From positions 1-64,000 of the forward strand of contig NZ_CALIMF010000028.1 in assembly GCF_938028735.1 (NCBI RefSeq): DNA of 64,000 nt, written 5' to 3'. Source of the stretch: an uncultured Thermanaerothrix sp. GTDB taxonomy: Bacteria > Chloroflexota > Anaerolineae > Anaerolineales > Anaerolineaceae. Shown one piece after another: positions 53,603 to 63,343 of the stretch (positions within the stretch are counted from its first letter, which is position 1; each line of letters opens with the position of its first letter). The translations under genes and the position numbers were made by a program. A model generated the notes under the pieces. That model had not been told where the DNA came from. It did no database searches and worked only from the letters and a program-made list of their open reading frames with translations.

Positions 53603-54384
53603 GAATTTTTTCCTCCTTCCCTATGAACTTAGCCTCAAGTGAGAATGGTGAATACGTTTGCACACTCGCCCACCGTTCCTATCCGTTCGATAATCTCCTC
53701 CTTTTGGCCTCCCTGCTCGAAAAGGGCCGCTTCCACAACATTACGCCCTGTCGAAAAAACAATAAACCGGCCCTCCTTAAGGCCGGTTTCGCTACTCGCT
53801 CGCCGCACAGGTTGCGCCAGCGCCCTTCCCCCTGGCCAAGCGGCCATATACACCTGCACGGGTCATCGCTGCCCTATAAACGCGGTCACTTTAAGATATG
53901 TCGCCCCCCTAAGTAATTTATAGCACACTGAAAAAAGAGGCCCTGCCAAGTCGCTGCGAGAATTTTTTAAGGTTGAACCAATTAGACTGTTCTAACCCTG
54001 CACCGACCGCTCCAAGCGTTCGGAGGGAGGCTCTTTCCTGCCCACACTTCCCCGGCCTTGAACGGCGGGGCAAGTGGATGCACATTGTGCCGTGGAGATG
54101 TCCAGGGAGCGACGCTGTACCTCGGTCCATGCCAGAGTCAGGCGCCACATGGTCAATTCAGGAGGGAGAAGATCCCACGCCACTGGGGGGGTCAAGCGGG
54201 GCACACAGGGCGGGGTTGGGTCCCCGTCGGGCTGATTGGTCAGCCAGCGGATCTTATCATAGTTAACCACTGCTGCCTCCAGGGGGCCACCTTTCCTTCC
54301 CACTGCAGAGTGGCCGATGGAGCGGATTCGGCGGTGGCCCAGAGCGGCGCACCCGGCCATCTCGGCGAAGGCCGGCCAAGCGGC
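53603..54384. other. Long gap: structured leader plus unassigned sequence
   Basis: No gene is supported here. The part next to the PxKF gene (53.64-53.88 kb) is its minus-strand leader with stem-loops and an intrinsic terminator. The part from about 53924 to 54384 shows only short overlapping frames without ribosome sites or recognisable motifs; it could be a decayed gene. Confidence 0.5.
53754..53789 (-). terminator. Intrinsic terminator in the leader of the PxKF gene
   Basis: On the minus strand AAACCGGCC (53789-53781) pairs with GGCCGGTTT (53772-53764), followed by ATTGTTTTTTC. It lies about 150 bases before the ATG, so it acts either as an attenuator or as the end of an upstream small RNA. 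Confidence 0.75.
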
Positions 54385-55320
54385 CTAGCGCATGACCCGC
54401 AGCGTGCGGAACGTCGCATCCAGGGAGGCTAAAGGCGGGGTGAACGAGATCGCGGGTTGGCGCTCCAGGAAAGCCGTCACCGCCGCGTAGTATCTGCTCC
54501 AATCGGCATTGGGGTCGTTGAGATCCGGCACACCCACGTCCGCGGCAGGCAGGCCAGGGTGGTTCAGGGGCAGGGTAGCCACGATATACCAGGCGCCATC
54601 CGCACTGAGCCCTTGGAATTCGTAGAGCAGCGCGCTATTTTCAATGGGGGTAATGTCCTCAGCATAATAAGTGATCACCCGGATACCGCTCCCGACGCTG
54701 AAATCGAGGCGCTGCACATGGGCAGCAAACACCCGTGCCGCCATACTTGCAAACACGGGGTGCGGCAGGTCCTCAGGCGAGTTGAGCTGCAGAGGTTGGT
54801 TTAGGAACACCTCCAGGGTTTGGATCGTGCGCTCGGCTTCGGCATTCATTTGCATATAATCGTGCGCCGGATAGACCCAAATCCAGGGTTCATAAAAATG
54901 CTCAATGATCGGGTAACCCCACAAACGCGCTCGCCAGTGCGCCGGTGCCACTTCCCAGGGGTCAAAAGCCTCTGCCGCGCTGACAGCAGGCACAGTTTCC
55001 ACATCCACCTGCAGTGCCAGTTCGGCCGGCACGTCCAGGCGCAGTGGCCCCAGCGCCACCGCTTGCCCAGTCACGGGTGGCAACGAGGTTTCCACCGCAC
55101 GGGATGAGGGGGGTAAGGTCGCCATCTCGGGTCGAGAGGTCGCTTGCAACTGAGTGATTTGGGTTTGGAGGACGCTCAGCGTGCTGTGCAGGTCAGCGGA
55201 GGGGGTAGGGGGAAGGGTAGGGGGTGCCTCAAGCCCCAGGCGCGGCAGCAGGCCACACGCCAGGCTGAGCAAGGCCCACACCATCAAACCCAGACCGACG
55301 GCGCGCGGAAGAGTACGCAT
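54385..55320 (-). CDS. Lipoprotein of unknown function
   Basis: A 311-residue lipoprotein with lipobox LLSLAC (Cys near residue 22), a Pro/Thr linker, a short coiled coil (HSTLSVLQTQITQLQAT) and an extracellular alpha/beta domain from about 90 (DPWEVAPAHWRARLWGYPIIEHFYEPWIWVYPAHDYMQMN). I do not recognise the family. GGAGGTGAG lies before the ATG. It follows the membrane protein gene on the same strand by 230 bases, a stretch with a weak CCCC/GGGG hairpin and TTTT that may end the upstream gene. Confidence 0.65.
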   Translation of the reverse strand: MRTLPRAVGLGLMVWALLSLACGLLPRLGLEAPPTLPPTPSADLHSTLSVLQTQITQLQATSRPEMATLPPSSRAVETSLPPVTGQAVALGPLRLDVPAELALQVDVETVPAVSAAEAFDPWEVAPAHWRARLWGYPIIEHFYEPWIWVYPAHDYMQMNAEAERTIQTLEVFLNQPLQLNSPEDLPHPVFASMAARVFAAHVQRLDFSVGSGIRVITYYAEDITPIENSALLYEFQGLSADGAWYIVATLPLNHPGLPAADVGVPDLNDPNADWSRYYAAVTAFLERQPAISFTPPLASLDATFRTLRVMR

Positions 55321-55550
55321 GGCTCACCTCCACCTAAAGTATCAGGACCCAAATGCTCCGCAGACATCCAATGGATTAAAACCCCTTTATGGGGAGTAGC
55401 GTTGCACTCAGCCAGCCCATGCGGGCATGATTTTGGCCCCCTTCTCCGTTAGATACACCCTTTCCCCAACACAAGTGCTTGCAGTACGCCCATCAGCGAC
55501 CCACCGCGGTGCGCACGAATCTCGCCTTTCAAACCACCGCTTGCCTTCTG

Positions 55551-56390
55551 CTATACCAACGCCCCTATGACAACCAGCAACCACAGCCCTACCACAACAG
55601 CAATGGTTGCAGGCGTGGAGCGAATGAGGCCAAAGATTGCCACCACCCATGTGTGGAACGCCAGATAGGGCGCAAAACAAGGTGAAGCACTTAAGGCATA
55701 GCCCAAATGCCGCTTCCGAAGCGCAGCAACTAACAGCGCTAGTCCAATGGGCAAGGACATCGGCCATAGCGAGGCATTCCACCACGCCCCAGTGATTTCA
55801 GTCGCACGGAAGGGCCACCATCCATAAACAACCAAGGAGAGCACGCCAGCAAGGGTGACAGGCCCAAACAGACGGAGAGTTTCCTTCCACCCGCCGCTAC
55901 GCCATGCTTCGACAAGCCAGAAAACTACAATCCCCAGGCCAACTTGGGGTTTTATCGTGGCAAAAAACAAGCCAATTGGCGGTGGCAAAACCACTCCCAG
56001 CAGCGCCAACCAATCAATATTGCTGTTGAGCATGCCCTGGAGCAAAGGAGGCGACAACAACACCGCGATAACAGCCCATTTGCTACCCCCCAGCCGATGG
56101 CCAATGTAAGCAAACGCCGTTAGACCCACTATGAGGAGTAGCGTCCGCCCCACATTTTCCGGAAGTAAGGCAAATGGAATCAAAGGCAGGAGTGCCCAGG
56201 GCGGATTGAAAAAGCCCGGAATGGTGTAGGGTGATTTCCCCGCCAGCAACGCCAAGGTGGCCGGGCGAAAAACGGTGTACCAATCTTCTCCTCGCGGAAT
56301 GTAATTGCTCACCCCCCAAGAAAACGCAATAATCCCTGCCAGGGATACCCCCCATAAAACCACCTTCTTGCAAGTCCTTGGAGCCTTCAT
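55551..56390 (-). CDS. GT87/DUF2029-like polytopic membrane protein
   Basis: A 279-residue protein with eight or more membrane helices. The N-terminal FSWGVSNYIPRGEDWYTVFRPATLALLAGKSPYTIPGFFNPPWALLPLIPFALLP is typical of the GT-C glycosyltransferase family 87/DUF2029: an Asp after the first helix, then the 'SPY...FFNPPWA' segment facing outside. It probably transfers a polyprenyl-linked sugar to an outside acceptor. It is shorter than most members (about 400), so it may be a reduced form. ATG 56390 lacks a clear ribosome site. Confidence 0.55.
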   Translation of the reverse strand: MKAPRTCKKVVLWGVSLAGIIAFSWGVSNYIPRGEDWYTVFRPATLALLAGKSPYTIPGFFNPPWALLPLIPFALLPENVGRTLLLIVGLTAFAYIGHRLGGSKWAVIAVLLSPPLLQGMLNSNIDWLALLGVVLPPPIGLFFATIKPQVGLGIVVFWLVEAWRSGGWKETLRLFGPVTLAGVLSLVVYGWWPFRATEITGAWWNASLWPMSLPIGLALLVAALRKRHLGYALSASPCFAPYLAFHTWVVAIFGLIRSTPATIAVVVGLWLLVVIGALV

Positions 56391-56402
56391 TTTGAAGCCC
56401 AC

Positions 56403-56831
56403 TATTAGAGATTAAGCCTCTTTGATATTGTGCGCATGTAAAGATATCCTCTTGTCGCCCCTTCAAATGTTCCCCGTGATCAAACGAGCGGCGGCGTAGT
56501 TTTCCGGGTAATTGTATTATGGAAGAGCCCGGAGAACGCGAGGCTTCTGCGCCCTGGTTCGATATTCCGCGCCCCCTTGTATCTCCGGCCCCACTACCCG
56601 AAGATCACGGCGGGGCAGTTAGGGTGGCCCTTTGGTGACAGCCCAGCAGGCCATCGCCGCAACTATCGCCCTAAGGGCAACCGCCTTGCGGGCAGCCATC
56701 CAATTCACAAACAAAACTGGCGTGATTAAGGAAACCATGTTATAATTATACAAGCGCAACCACTTGCCAACCATTGGCGTCACGAAACGCCCGACGCGTT
56801 TGGGTTTTCGGGCTTCCTAGTTGAGCCGGCC
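56403..56831. other. Gap with promoter for the beta-propeller lipoprotein
   Basis: No gene is supported. TGTTATAAT (56738-56746), an extended -10 element, lies about 85 bases before the next ATG; a GCCCGA/TCGGGC hairpin sits in the leader. The first 300 bases show nothing recognisable. Confidence 0.45.
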
Positions 56832-59075
56832 ATGCGAAAGCAACCTGTCCACTCCGTGTGGTTTGGTCTAGGGGGAGTGTTAATAGTGTTACTCGCGGCC
56901 TGTGCAGGGCCCTCACCCCCGCCTCCTACCCCTTCGCTCCCGCCTGTCACCCCCACTCCCTCCTTCGCTCCTACGCCCACCGTTGCCGCGCCGCCAGCCC
57001 TGCCCGTGGCGCCAGCGTTCAGCGTGGGCCAACCTTCCTACGTGGGGCGGGGTGGGCTGCTGGCCGCCGCTTTCCTCCCCGCGGGACGCGGCCTCATCCT
57101 GGGCTGGGCGCACGGCCTGACGTGGCTGGAGATCCACCCCACCGATCGGGGGCTGGAACTGCGTGAGCGCTTTTACCACGCCCTACCCGCGCCCCTGCTC
57201 GCGCTGGCCATCTCCCCGGCAGGCGAGCAGGTGGCCGCCGCGCTAGCCGATGGTCAGGTAGCGGTGCTTGGCTTGACCAGCGGTGAAGTGCGCCTTTTCC
57301 CCGTCACCGCGCCGAGCGCCTATGCCTGCGGACTGGCCTGGTCGCCCCAGGGGACGCACCTGGCCCTGCAATGCATCGGGCCGGAACGCGGCGATCCGCT
57401 CTCCCTGCTAGAGATCCCGAGCGGCAAACTCACCACCGTGCCCAATTCGCGCATACCCGCCACCACTCTCCCTCAACCGCTGTGGACGCCGGACGGACAA
57501 GCCGTGCTCCTGGCCGCCCTCACCCCACCCTGCTCGCGCTTCCTGCAAATCCTTACCGGTGAGCCCCGCCTGACCCTGCAGACCAACTCAACCTGCCTGC
57601 CCCCCTATGCCCTTGCCTGGACGCCCAGTGGGCGCGCCCTGGCCGTGGGCGATGCCCAAGGCGTGACCCTGCTAGATGGGCGTAGCGGCGCGTTTCTGGG
57701 GCGCTTCGAGGGGGCCGTGGTCCCCTTTTCCCCACCACCCTTTCCCGCGCCCACCCAGCGCCTAGTTTACAACCCCCGCGGCACCCGCTTGGCGGCGCTG
57801 GGTTCACTGGGGCTTGACGCCGGCGCACCCCCCACCGAGCCGCCAGCGACCCGCGTGTGGGAGGTGAGCACCCGCCGCCTGCTCGCCAGCCTGCCGGTCG
57901 GGGAGCACGAACCGCTGGCGCTGACTTTTGACCCCGCCGATGACGGCACACTCTGGCTTTTCTACGCCGATGGCCGCTTTACCCGCTGGCCATACGCCCG
58001 GCGCGGCGCCGCCGAGGAGGTGCTCTACCGCTGGCCGGTGGAGTGGCCCCTGCCGCCGCTGACGATCTCGGCAGATGGGCGCTACGTGGCCGCCGATCTG
58101 ACGACGGGTGGGGCAGCGCTGTGGGCGATAACCACAGGCACCGCCCCCACCTTGCGCTTCGAGGCGCCCCTCCGCCACCCCGTGCTCGCTCCACACGGGG
58201 AAACCGTCTTGCTGGTCCATCCCACCAATGCGATCAGCCTGGTTTATGCGGTCGCAACTCAGCGCACCGTGATGAACCTGCCGGGAGCGCAACGCGGGCG
58301 GTTAGGCGCAGCTTTTGCCCCCGACGGGACGCGCTTGGCGTACGGGAATGGGCCGCGCTTGCACGTGGTGCGCTGGCCAGAAGGGGTCGAAGAGACTGTC
58401 TTGGCGGGCTTCCCGCCCGATCAGGTCATCACCCGTGTGCTGTGGAGCCCCGACGGGCAGGCGCTGGCCGCAGCCAGCGGCTTGGAAGGGCAAGAGGTCC
58501 TCGGAACACTGCGCGTCTGGCGCCGCACTGCAGATGGTACCTGGCAGGCAGTGGCCGAAAGCCGCTCCGTGCGCACTGGCTACACCAACCCCGCCCTGAT
58601 CGCCTTCAGCCCGCAGGGGCACTGGGTAGCCCTGGAGGTCATGCCGACTTTTGAGGCTTCCGCGCTAGGTGTGCAGGTGGTAGATTTGATCAAAGGCGCC
58701 GTAGTATTAGACCTGTCGGAGCAGGACCTGATCGGTTGGGTGGACGCATCTACGTTATTGACGCACGCCGCGCAGAACGATACCCGCATGGTGCTGTGGG
58801 CCGTGCCCAGCGGTGCGCACTCCCCCACAGCGGTGACGACGCGCGGGGATGAGGCCTACCTGCCAGCGCGGGGGGTGCTGGCGCGCCCTGCGCTCGACCG
58901 CCCGCACGTGGGGCGCCAGATCGAGATCCTCGCGGTGAGCAACGGCGAACGCCTGGCCCGCCTAGAGGTGGGCGCCGATGTACTGTGGATCGCCTGGACC
59001 CCCTCGGGTGACCACCTGCTGGCCCTGACCACCACCGGGGCCCTCTACGCTTGGCCCATCACCTGGGAAAAGTAA
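56832..59075 (+). CDS. WD40-like beta-propeller lipoprotein
   Basis: A 747-residue lipoprotein: lipobox VLLAACAG (Cys near residue 24), a Pro/Thr linker to about residue 60, then repeated blades with the pattern 'SPDG..LA' and 'W...' (AISPAGEQVAAALADGQVAVLGLTSGEVRLF, LWTPDGQAVLLAAL, AWTPSGRALAVGDAQGVTLLDGRSGAFL, APDGTRLAYGNGPRLHVVRW, LWSPDGQALAAASG). The blades imply one or two beta-propellers outside the membrane, a protein-binding scaffold. No catalytic motif is seen. Followed on the same strand by a CAP-domain gene. Confidence 0.7.
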   Translation: MRKQPVHSVWFGLGGVLIVLLAACAGPSPPPPTPSLPPVTPTPSFAPTPTVAAPPALPVAPAFSVGQPSYVGRGGLLAAAFLPAGRGLILGWAHGLTWLEIHPTDRGLELRERFYHALPAPLLALAISPAGEQVAAALADGQVAVLGLTSGEVRLFPVTAPSAYACGLAWSPQGTHLALQCIGPERGDPLSLLEIPSGKLTTVPNSRIPATTLPQPLWTPDGQAVLLAALTPPCSRFLQILTGEPRLTLQTNSTCLPPYALAWTPSGRALAVGDAQGVTLLDGRSGAFLGRFEGAVVPFSPPPFPAPTQRLVYNPRGTRLAALGSLGLDAGAPPTEPPATRVWEVSTRRLLASLPVGEHEPLALTFDPADDGTLWLFYADGRFTRWPYARRGAAEEVLYRWPVEWPLPPLTISADGRYVAADLTTGGAALWAITTGTAPTLRFEAPLRHPVLAPHGETVLLVHPTNAISLVYAVATQRTVMNLPGAQRGRLGAAFAPDGTRLAYGNGPRLHVVRWPEGVEETVLAGFPPDQVITRVLWSPDGQALAAASGLEGQEVLGTLRVWRRTADGTWQAVAESRSVRTGYTNPALIAFSPQGHWVALEVMPTFEASALGVQVVDLIKGAVVLDLSEQDLIGWVDASTLLTHAAQNDTRMVLWAVPSGAHSPTAVTTRGDEAYLPARGVLARPALDRPHVGRQIEILAVSNGERLARLEVGADVLWIAWTPSGDHLLALTTTGALYAWPITWEK

Positions 59076-59168
59076 AGCAAGGGGCTGTGCTACGGCGCCG
59101 GCTAGGCTCACCGGAAAACGCCTTTTTGCATGGACCTATCAAAAGCGTTAAGTCCCCATAGAGGACCG

Positions 59169-59196
59169 TTGATCTCTATAATAACTGTGATAAAAT
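59169..59196 (+). promoter_or_regulatory. Promoter of the CAP-domain gene
   Basis: TTGATC (59169-59174), a 16-base spacer and TAAAAT (59191-59196), only six bases before the ATG at 59203. A further TATAAT lies at 59177-59182. Confidence 0.5.
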
Positions 59197-59202
59197 GCGC
59201 AC

Positions 59203-59859
59203 ATGCTGAAGCGCGCGGGTCACCATCGCCTTTTCCGGATAACACAGCCCCTTTTTCTCATCGGAGGATTGCTGATCTGGCTGGGCCTGGGATTGGGTTG
59301 GCTGGGGCAACCCTCGCCAGCGCATGGCCAGGCGCCCACGCGTGTCTATACCCTTTACTTACCGCTGGTTGCACGTGATCCGTGTGCGCCGCTCACCGCG
59401 CAGGAGCAGGCCATCCTGGATCGCCTGAGCAACGACCCCGACCAGAGGCGGCCTAGCCTCCGCTGCGATCCTATTCTGCAGCGCGTTGCCCGCGAACGGG
59501 CCCTGGATATGGGGCAGCGCAATTACTTCGACCACGTCAACCCCGATGGGTATGGCCCAAATGCTTTGGTACGGCAGGCCGGCTACCCCTTACCTGATTG
59601 GTATGGACAGGAGCCCAAGGCTAATAACATTGAGTCCATTGCCTATTATGCCGTGAACCCGGCCCCCGATTGGAGAACTGTAGTCGAGCACGTTTGGGAC
59701 AACTGGATGAATTCCTCGGGTCACCGGGAACATCTGCTAGGATTGGCTGATTTTTACGCCGCACAAACCGATTACGGCATTGGCTATGCCAATGTGCCCA
59801 ACAAAGACTGGGCTTACCGCTCTTACTGGGTGGTCATCACCGCCCAGCGCGGGCCGTGA
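59203..59859 (+). CDS. Secreted CAP/SCP-domain protein
   Basis: A 218-residue exported protein: a signal peptide or anchor (about 16-40), then VYTLYLPLVARDPCAPLTAQEQAILDRLSND leading into a CAP domain. Motifs include CDPILQRVARERALDMGQRNYFDHVNPDGYGPNALVRQAGY (the conserved 'H..P.G' and following Glu/His region) and VEHVWDNWMNSSGHREHLLG (the W..S..H motif). CAP proteins are metal- or lipid-binding extracellular proteins; no enzymatic role is certain. There is no ribosome site before the ATG and the -10 box is six bases away. Confidence 0.82.
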   Translation: MLKRAGHHRLFRITQPLFLIGGLLIWLGLGLGWLGQPSPAHGQAPTRVYTLYLPLVARDPCAPLTAQEQAILDRLSNDPDQRRPSLRCDPILQRVARERALDMGQRNYFDHVNPDGYGPNALVRQAGYPLPDWYGQEPKANNIESIAYYAVNPAPDWRTVVEHVWDNWMNSSGHREHLLGLADFYAAQTDYGIGYANVPNKDWAYRSYWVVITAQRGP

Positions 59860-59940
59860 GGCGCCTTGTTTAAAGATCTGTCGGCTGCCCCGCGGCGGAT
59901 GGCAGCCGGCAGATCCTCAGGTTGAGGCGAGTTCCAAGGA

Positions 59941-61371
59941 CTATTCGCTCAGTGGTTTCTTTACCACGTACAACATGGCCGTGGTGACCACCGTGCCGAC
60001 CAGGATGGCAACCACGTAGAGCCCCAAGTTTTCCACGGCGTTGGGGATGGGCAGCACAAAGATCCCGCCATGCGGCACGCGCAGCCCACACCCGAAGATC
60101 ATCGAGAGTGCCGCCGCCACTGCGGAGCCCACCATTATGGAAGGAATCACGCGCAAGGGGTCGCGCGCGGCAAAGGGAATGGCCCCTTCGGTGATGAACG
60201 AGATGCCCAGCACCGCGGCGGCCTTACCTGCCTCGCGTTCATCCGAGGTGAAACGATTCTTGAACAGCCAGGTTGCCAGCGCCAGCCCCAGCGGCGGGGT
60301 CATCCCCGCGGCCATGACCGCTGCCATCGGCTGATAAACGTGGGCCGAGATCAGCCCCACCGAGAAGGTGTAGGCGGCTTTATTCACCGGCCCGCCCATA
60401 TCAAAGGCCATCATAGCCCCCAGGATCAACCCCAGCACAGCCTTGCTGCCACTTTGCAGGCTGTTGAGCCAAGCCGTCAGCGCATCCAGGGCCGCCTTGA
60501 CCGGCGTGCCAACCACGTAGAACATCAGAATGCCGACCACCAGCGAACCCAGCAACGGCAGGATGAGCACCGGCTTGAGCCCCTGTAAATTACGCGGCAG
60601 TTTGAGCGCCTGGTTCAGCCACAGGGTGAAGTAACCCGCGATGAATCCGGCCACAATGCCGCCCAGGAAGCCCGAGCCGGTTAAGCCGGCCACCACTCCA
60701 CCAATCATACCCGGTGCCAGGCCCGGGCGGTCGGCGATGGAAAAGGCGATGAACCCCGCCAAAATCGGTACCATCAGGCCAAAGCCGCCCTGCGCCCCCA
60801 CCGCAAAGAGATTGGCCCAGAAGGTCGTCCACGGGGTGGGGGTGATGGGATTCCCCTGCAAGTCCTTGGCCGGGTCAAAGGCGTAAATACCGCGGGCGGC
60901 GAAGGCAATCGCAATGAGCAAACCGCCCGCCACCACAAAGGGGATCATATAGGAAACGCCGGTCATCAGATGCTTGTACACCCCGGTGCGCTCAGCGGCA
61001 CGCTTGGCTTTGGCGGCCTCTACCTCGGCCACATAGGCTTCGGCTTTATCCGCTGCTGCCAGCACCACCGCCTCGCTAAGGGCGCGCTGCACCAAGGTTT
61101 TGCCATCGTTGATCGCCGCATTGGTCGAGGTCTGGTAAACACGTTTGCCCACGAAACGCGCCAAATCTACCTTGGTATCGGCAGCGATGATGACCACATC
61201 GGCCTGGCGGATATCCTCCGGGCTCAGCGGGTTTTCGGCTCCCACCGAGCCCTGGGTTTCCACCTTGACCGTATGACCGAGTTCCCGCGCCCCCTGCTCA
61301 ATGGCCTCGGCGGCCATGAAGGTGTGCGCGATCCCTGTTGGACACGACGTGACTGCTACAATCCTTGCCAT
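59941..61371 (-). CDS. fruA: Fructose PTS EIIBC component
   Basis: A 476-residue permease. The EIIB domain (about 1-105) starts [33 protein letters not shown] with the phosphocysteine Cys10. The EIIC domain (about 130-470) has about nine to ten membrane helices and typical blocks: [36 protein letters not shown], and [30 protein letters not shown]. It imports fructose as fructose-1-phosphate. The EIIA part is a separate protein upstream. It is the last gene of the fru operon. Confidence 0.94.
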   Translation of the reverse strand: MARIVAVTSCPTGIAHTFMAAEAIEQGARELGHTVKVETQGSVGAENPLSPEDIRQADVVIIAADTKVDLARFVGKRVYQTSTNAAINDGKTLVQRALSEAVVLAAADKAEAYVAEVEAAKAKRAAERTGVYKHLMTGVSYMIPFVVAGGLLIAIAFAARGIYAFDPAKDLQGNPITPTPWTTFWANLFAVGAQGGFGLMVPILAGFIAFSIADRPGLAPGMIGGVVAGLTGSGFLGGIVAGFIAGYFTLWLNQALKLPRNLQGLKPVLILPLLGSLVVGILMFYVVGTPVKAALDALTAWLNSLQSGSKAVLGLILGAMMAFDMGGPVNKAAYTFSVGLISAHVYQPMAAVMAAGMTPPLGLALATWLFKNRFTSDEREAGKAAAVLGISFITEGAIPFAARDPLRVIPSIMVGSAVAAALSMIFGCGLRVPHGGIFVLPIPNAVENLGLYVVAILVGTVVTTAMLYVVKKPLSE

Positions 61372-61405
61372 CCTCCTGTTACTCCTTTCTAAAAGACGGG
61401 TGGAA

Positions 61406-62362
61406 TTAAGTAAGACCTGCGTCCAAATGAAGGGCCCTCACGGACACGTGGTTCACAAAAGACTCCAAAACGGCGCGCTCCGGCAGGTTGGCACCCACGG
61501 TTGAAAGCGCCCCCAAGGCAAAGGCCGTTGCCAGGCGGGCACAGTCCTCTAGCGGCAGACCCTGCAGACACGCCGCCAGCACCCCCGCTACCATTGCATC
61601 GCCCGCGCCGACCGTGCTGGTAATCGGAATGGCAGGGGGTTGCACCAGGTAGGTATGGGCTGCATCTACAAAGACCGCACCCTCTTTGCCCATGGAGATG
61701 ATAACCATCTCCACGCCATGGCTTAACAACGCTCGTGCCTTGGTCTCAATCGCCTCCAGGGTGGGCAAGGGCGCCCCATTCAACTGCTGGAATTCCTCCA
61801 AATTGGGCTTGAGAATGTGCGGTCCAGCCAACACCCCCTCGCGCAGGGCCTCCTGGCTGGTATCTAGGATCACCCGTTTGCCACGCGCCTTCAACTGGCG
61901 GATCAACTCGGCGTAGGTGGTGGCGGGCAAGCCGGGGGGCAAATTGCCTGAGAGGACGAACCAATCGCACTCCAGCGCTAGATCCTCCAGGGTACCGCGC
62001 AACTGCTGAAACGCTGGCGGCGTAGGCGGCAGACCCGGCATGTTGATCTCCGTCGTTTGCTGCGTCGGTTCATCCACAATCTTGATATTGGTGCGCGTGC
62101 GGCCGGGGAGGTAGATAAAACGGTTGAGAATCCCCTTGCGCGCAAACCACTCCTCAAAAATGGTAGCGTTATCGCTCCCTAAAAACCCGGTCACTGCCAC
62201 TCGCAGGCCGTAATCCGCCAGGTAAGACGCCACATTGACGCCCTTCCCGCCGGGATCGAGGTGCATGCTACGCATGCGGTTCACCGTATTGACCTGAAAG
62301 TGATCCACGTACAGGGTCTGGTCAATGGCCGGGTTAAGCGTAACGGTCACCACGTCCATCAT
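61406..62362 (-). CDS. fruK: 1-phosphofructokinase
   Basis: A 318-residue PfkB-family kinase that turns fructose-1-phosphate into fructose-1,6-bisphosphate. It has [45 protein letters not shown], and the catalytic [18 protein letters not shown]. The start overlaps the EIIA-HPr gene by four bases. Gene context between PTS components confirms the substrate. Confidence 0.93.
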   Translation of the reverse strand: MMDVVTVTLNPAIDQTLYVDHFQVNTVNRMRSMHLDPGGKGVNVASYLADYGLRVAVTGFLGSDNATIFEEWFARKGILNRFIYLPGRTRTNIKIVDEPTQQTTEINMPGLPPTPPAFQQLRGTLEDLALECDWFVLSGNLPPGLPATTYAELIRQLKARGKRVILDTSQEALREGVLAGPHILKPNLEEFQQLNGAPLPTLEAIETKARALLSHGVEMVIISMGKEGAVFVDAAHTYLVQPPAIPITSTVGAGDAMVAGVLAACLQGLPLEDCARLATAFALGALSTVGANLPERAVLESFVNHVSVRALHLDAGLT

Positions 62363-63099
62363 TCCCGTACCTCATCTTCCAATCCGGCCTGGATGGCCGC
62401 CTGCAAGGTGCGCAAAGCCACCGCTGCATCCGGCCCTTCGGCAGAGAGGTGCAGGGTCGCGCCGCAATCGGCCCCCAACTGCAAGAGCGAAAGCAGGCTT
62501 TTACCATCCGCCACCCGTTCACCCAGGCGCACGCGGACGTTGGCCTGAAATTGCTTGGCCAGGCGCACGAAGACGGTCGCCGGGCGGGCGTGTAGGCCGT
62601 GCTTATTACGCAGGACAACCTCCACCCCCTCCGGTAAATCCGGGGCGGGCGGGGTGGCGGGTTCGGCAGGTGGTTCGCCTGTCAGTGCAAGGATGATCTC
62701 AGCCACGTCGCGGGTTTGGATTAGGCGCTGCACCTGCTGACCCTCCTGGAGCAGACGAGTCAGCCGTCGCAGCACCCCCAAGTGCTCATCCGAGCGCGCC
62801 GCAATCCCGATGATCAGATGCGCAGTGGCCTCTGGATGCCAGGTCACCCCCGCCGGCACCTGCAAGACAGCAATACCCGTTTTGAGGACAAGATCACGAT
62901 CTTCAGGCAAGCCGTGCGGGATGGCCACCCCCTGGCCCAGATAGGTATCGGCCACCTCTTCGCGTTTGAGCATGCTCTCAGCATAAGCGGGCTGGGTGTG
63001 GCCGCTCGCTACCAGCAGTTGCGCCACTGCGCGGATAGCGGCCTCTTTATCCACCGGCTGTGCCCCAAGCGCCACCTGGGCGGGGGTGATCTGCAACAT
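62359..63099 (-). CDS. fruB: Fructose PTS EIIA-HPr fusion (FruB-like)
   Basis: A 246-residue two-domain phosphocarrier. The EIIA domain (about 1-145) has YLGQGVAIPHGLPEDRDLVLKTGIAVLQ with the phospho-acceptor His. After a Pro-rich linker (EPPAEPATPPAPDLPEG) comes HPr (about 160-245) with NKHGLHARPATVFVRLAKQF (active His) and GKSLLSLLQLGADCGATLHL, including the regulatory Ser. Enzyme I is not in the window and must come from elsewhere. AGGAGGTTAAT precedes the ATG. First gene of the operon. Confidence 0.92.
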   Translation of the reverse strand: MLQITPAQVALGAQPVDKEAAIRAVAQLLVASGHTQPAYAESMLKREEVADTYLGQGVAIPHGLPEDRDLVLKTGIAVLQVPAGVTWHPEATAHLIIGIAARSDEHLGVLRRLTRLLQEGQQVQRLIQTRDVAEIILALTGEPPAEPATPPAPDLPEGVEVVLRNKHGLHARPATVFVRLAKQFQANVRVRLGERVADGKSLLSLLQLGADCGATLHLSAEGPDAAVALRTLQAAIQAGLEDEVRE

Positions 63100-63136
63100 A
63101 TTAACCTCCTGGGGAAAACGGGCGGGAGTGTTTTTT

Positions 63137-63150
63137 TGTAATCGTTTACA
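63137..63150. promoter_or_regulatory. fru operator 1
   Basis: TGTAATCGTTTACA, a near-perfect LacI-type palindrome placed at the transcription start of the fru operon, where a bound repressor would block it. Confidence 0.75.
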
Positions 63151-63156
63151 GATAAC

Positions 63157-63184
63157 ATTATAGACATTTTGGCAAATTTGTCAA
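63157..63184 (-). promoter_or_regulatory. Promoter of the fructose PTS operon
   Basis: On the minus strand a perfect TTGACA (63184-63179), 16-base spacer, and perfect TATAAT (63162-63157). Confidence 0.88.
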
Positions 63185-63254
63185 TACCTCGCCCAAAATC
63201 CCTCAAAAAACGCTCAAATCCCCGCTTAATGGAGCTAAAATTTGCCTGTAATTT

Positions 63255-63268
63255 AGTAATCGTTTTCA
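63255..63268. promoter_or_regulatory. fru operator 2
   Basis: AGTAATCGTTTTCA differs from operator 1 at three of 14 positions and lies about 118 bases away, upstream of the regulator's promoter; looping between the two is possible. Confidence 0.5.
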
Positions 63269-63296
63269 CAATCATCGCCAGCGTTCGCTAAACCCA

Positions 63297-63305
63297 TGCT
63301 ATAAT
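63297..63305 (+). promoter_or_regulatory. Extended -10 promoter of the fru regulator
   Basis: TGCTATAAT (63297-63305 or one base either side), 38 bases before the ATG; no clear -35 box. Confidence 0.55.
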
Positions 63306-63343
63306 GATCACAACGCTGACCTCCATTTCAGGACCAGACACCC

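Noticed and set aside
53992-54360. A 122-codon minus-strand frame in the gap before the 54-kb lipoprotein
   Set aside because: No ribosome site, no recognisable motif, overlapping frames of equal length on the other strand; composition does not look coding.
56520-56600. Possible tRNA T-arm (TGGTTCGAT)
   Set aside because: No matching acceptor stem, anticodon arm or CCA end around it.
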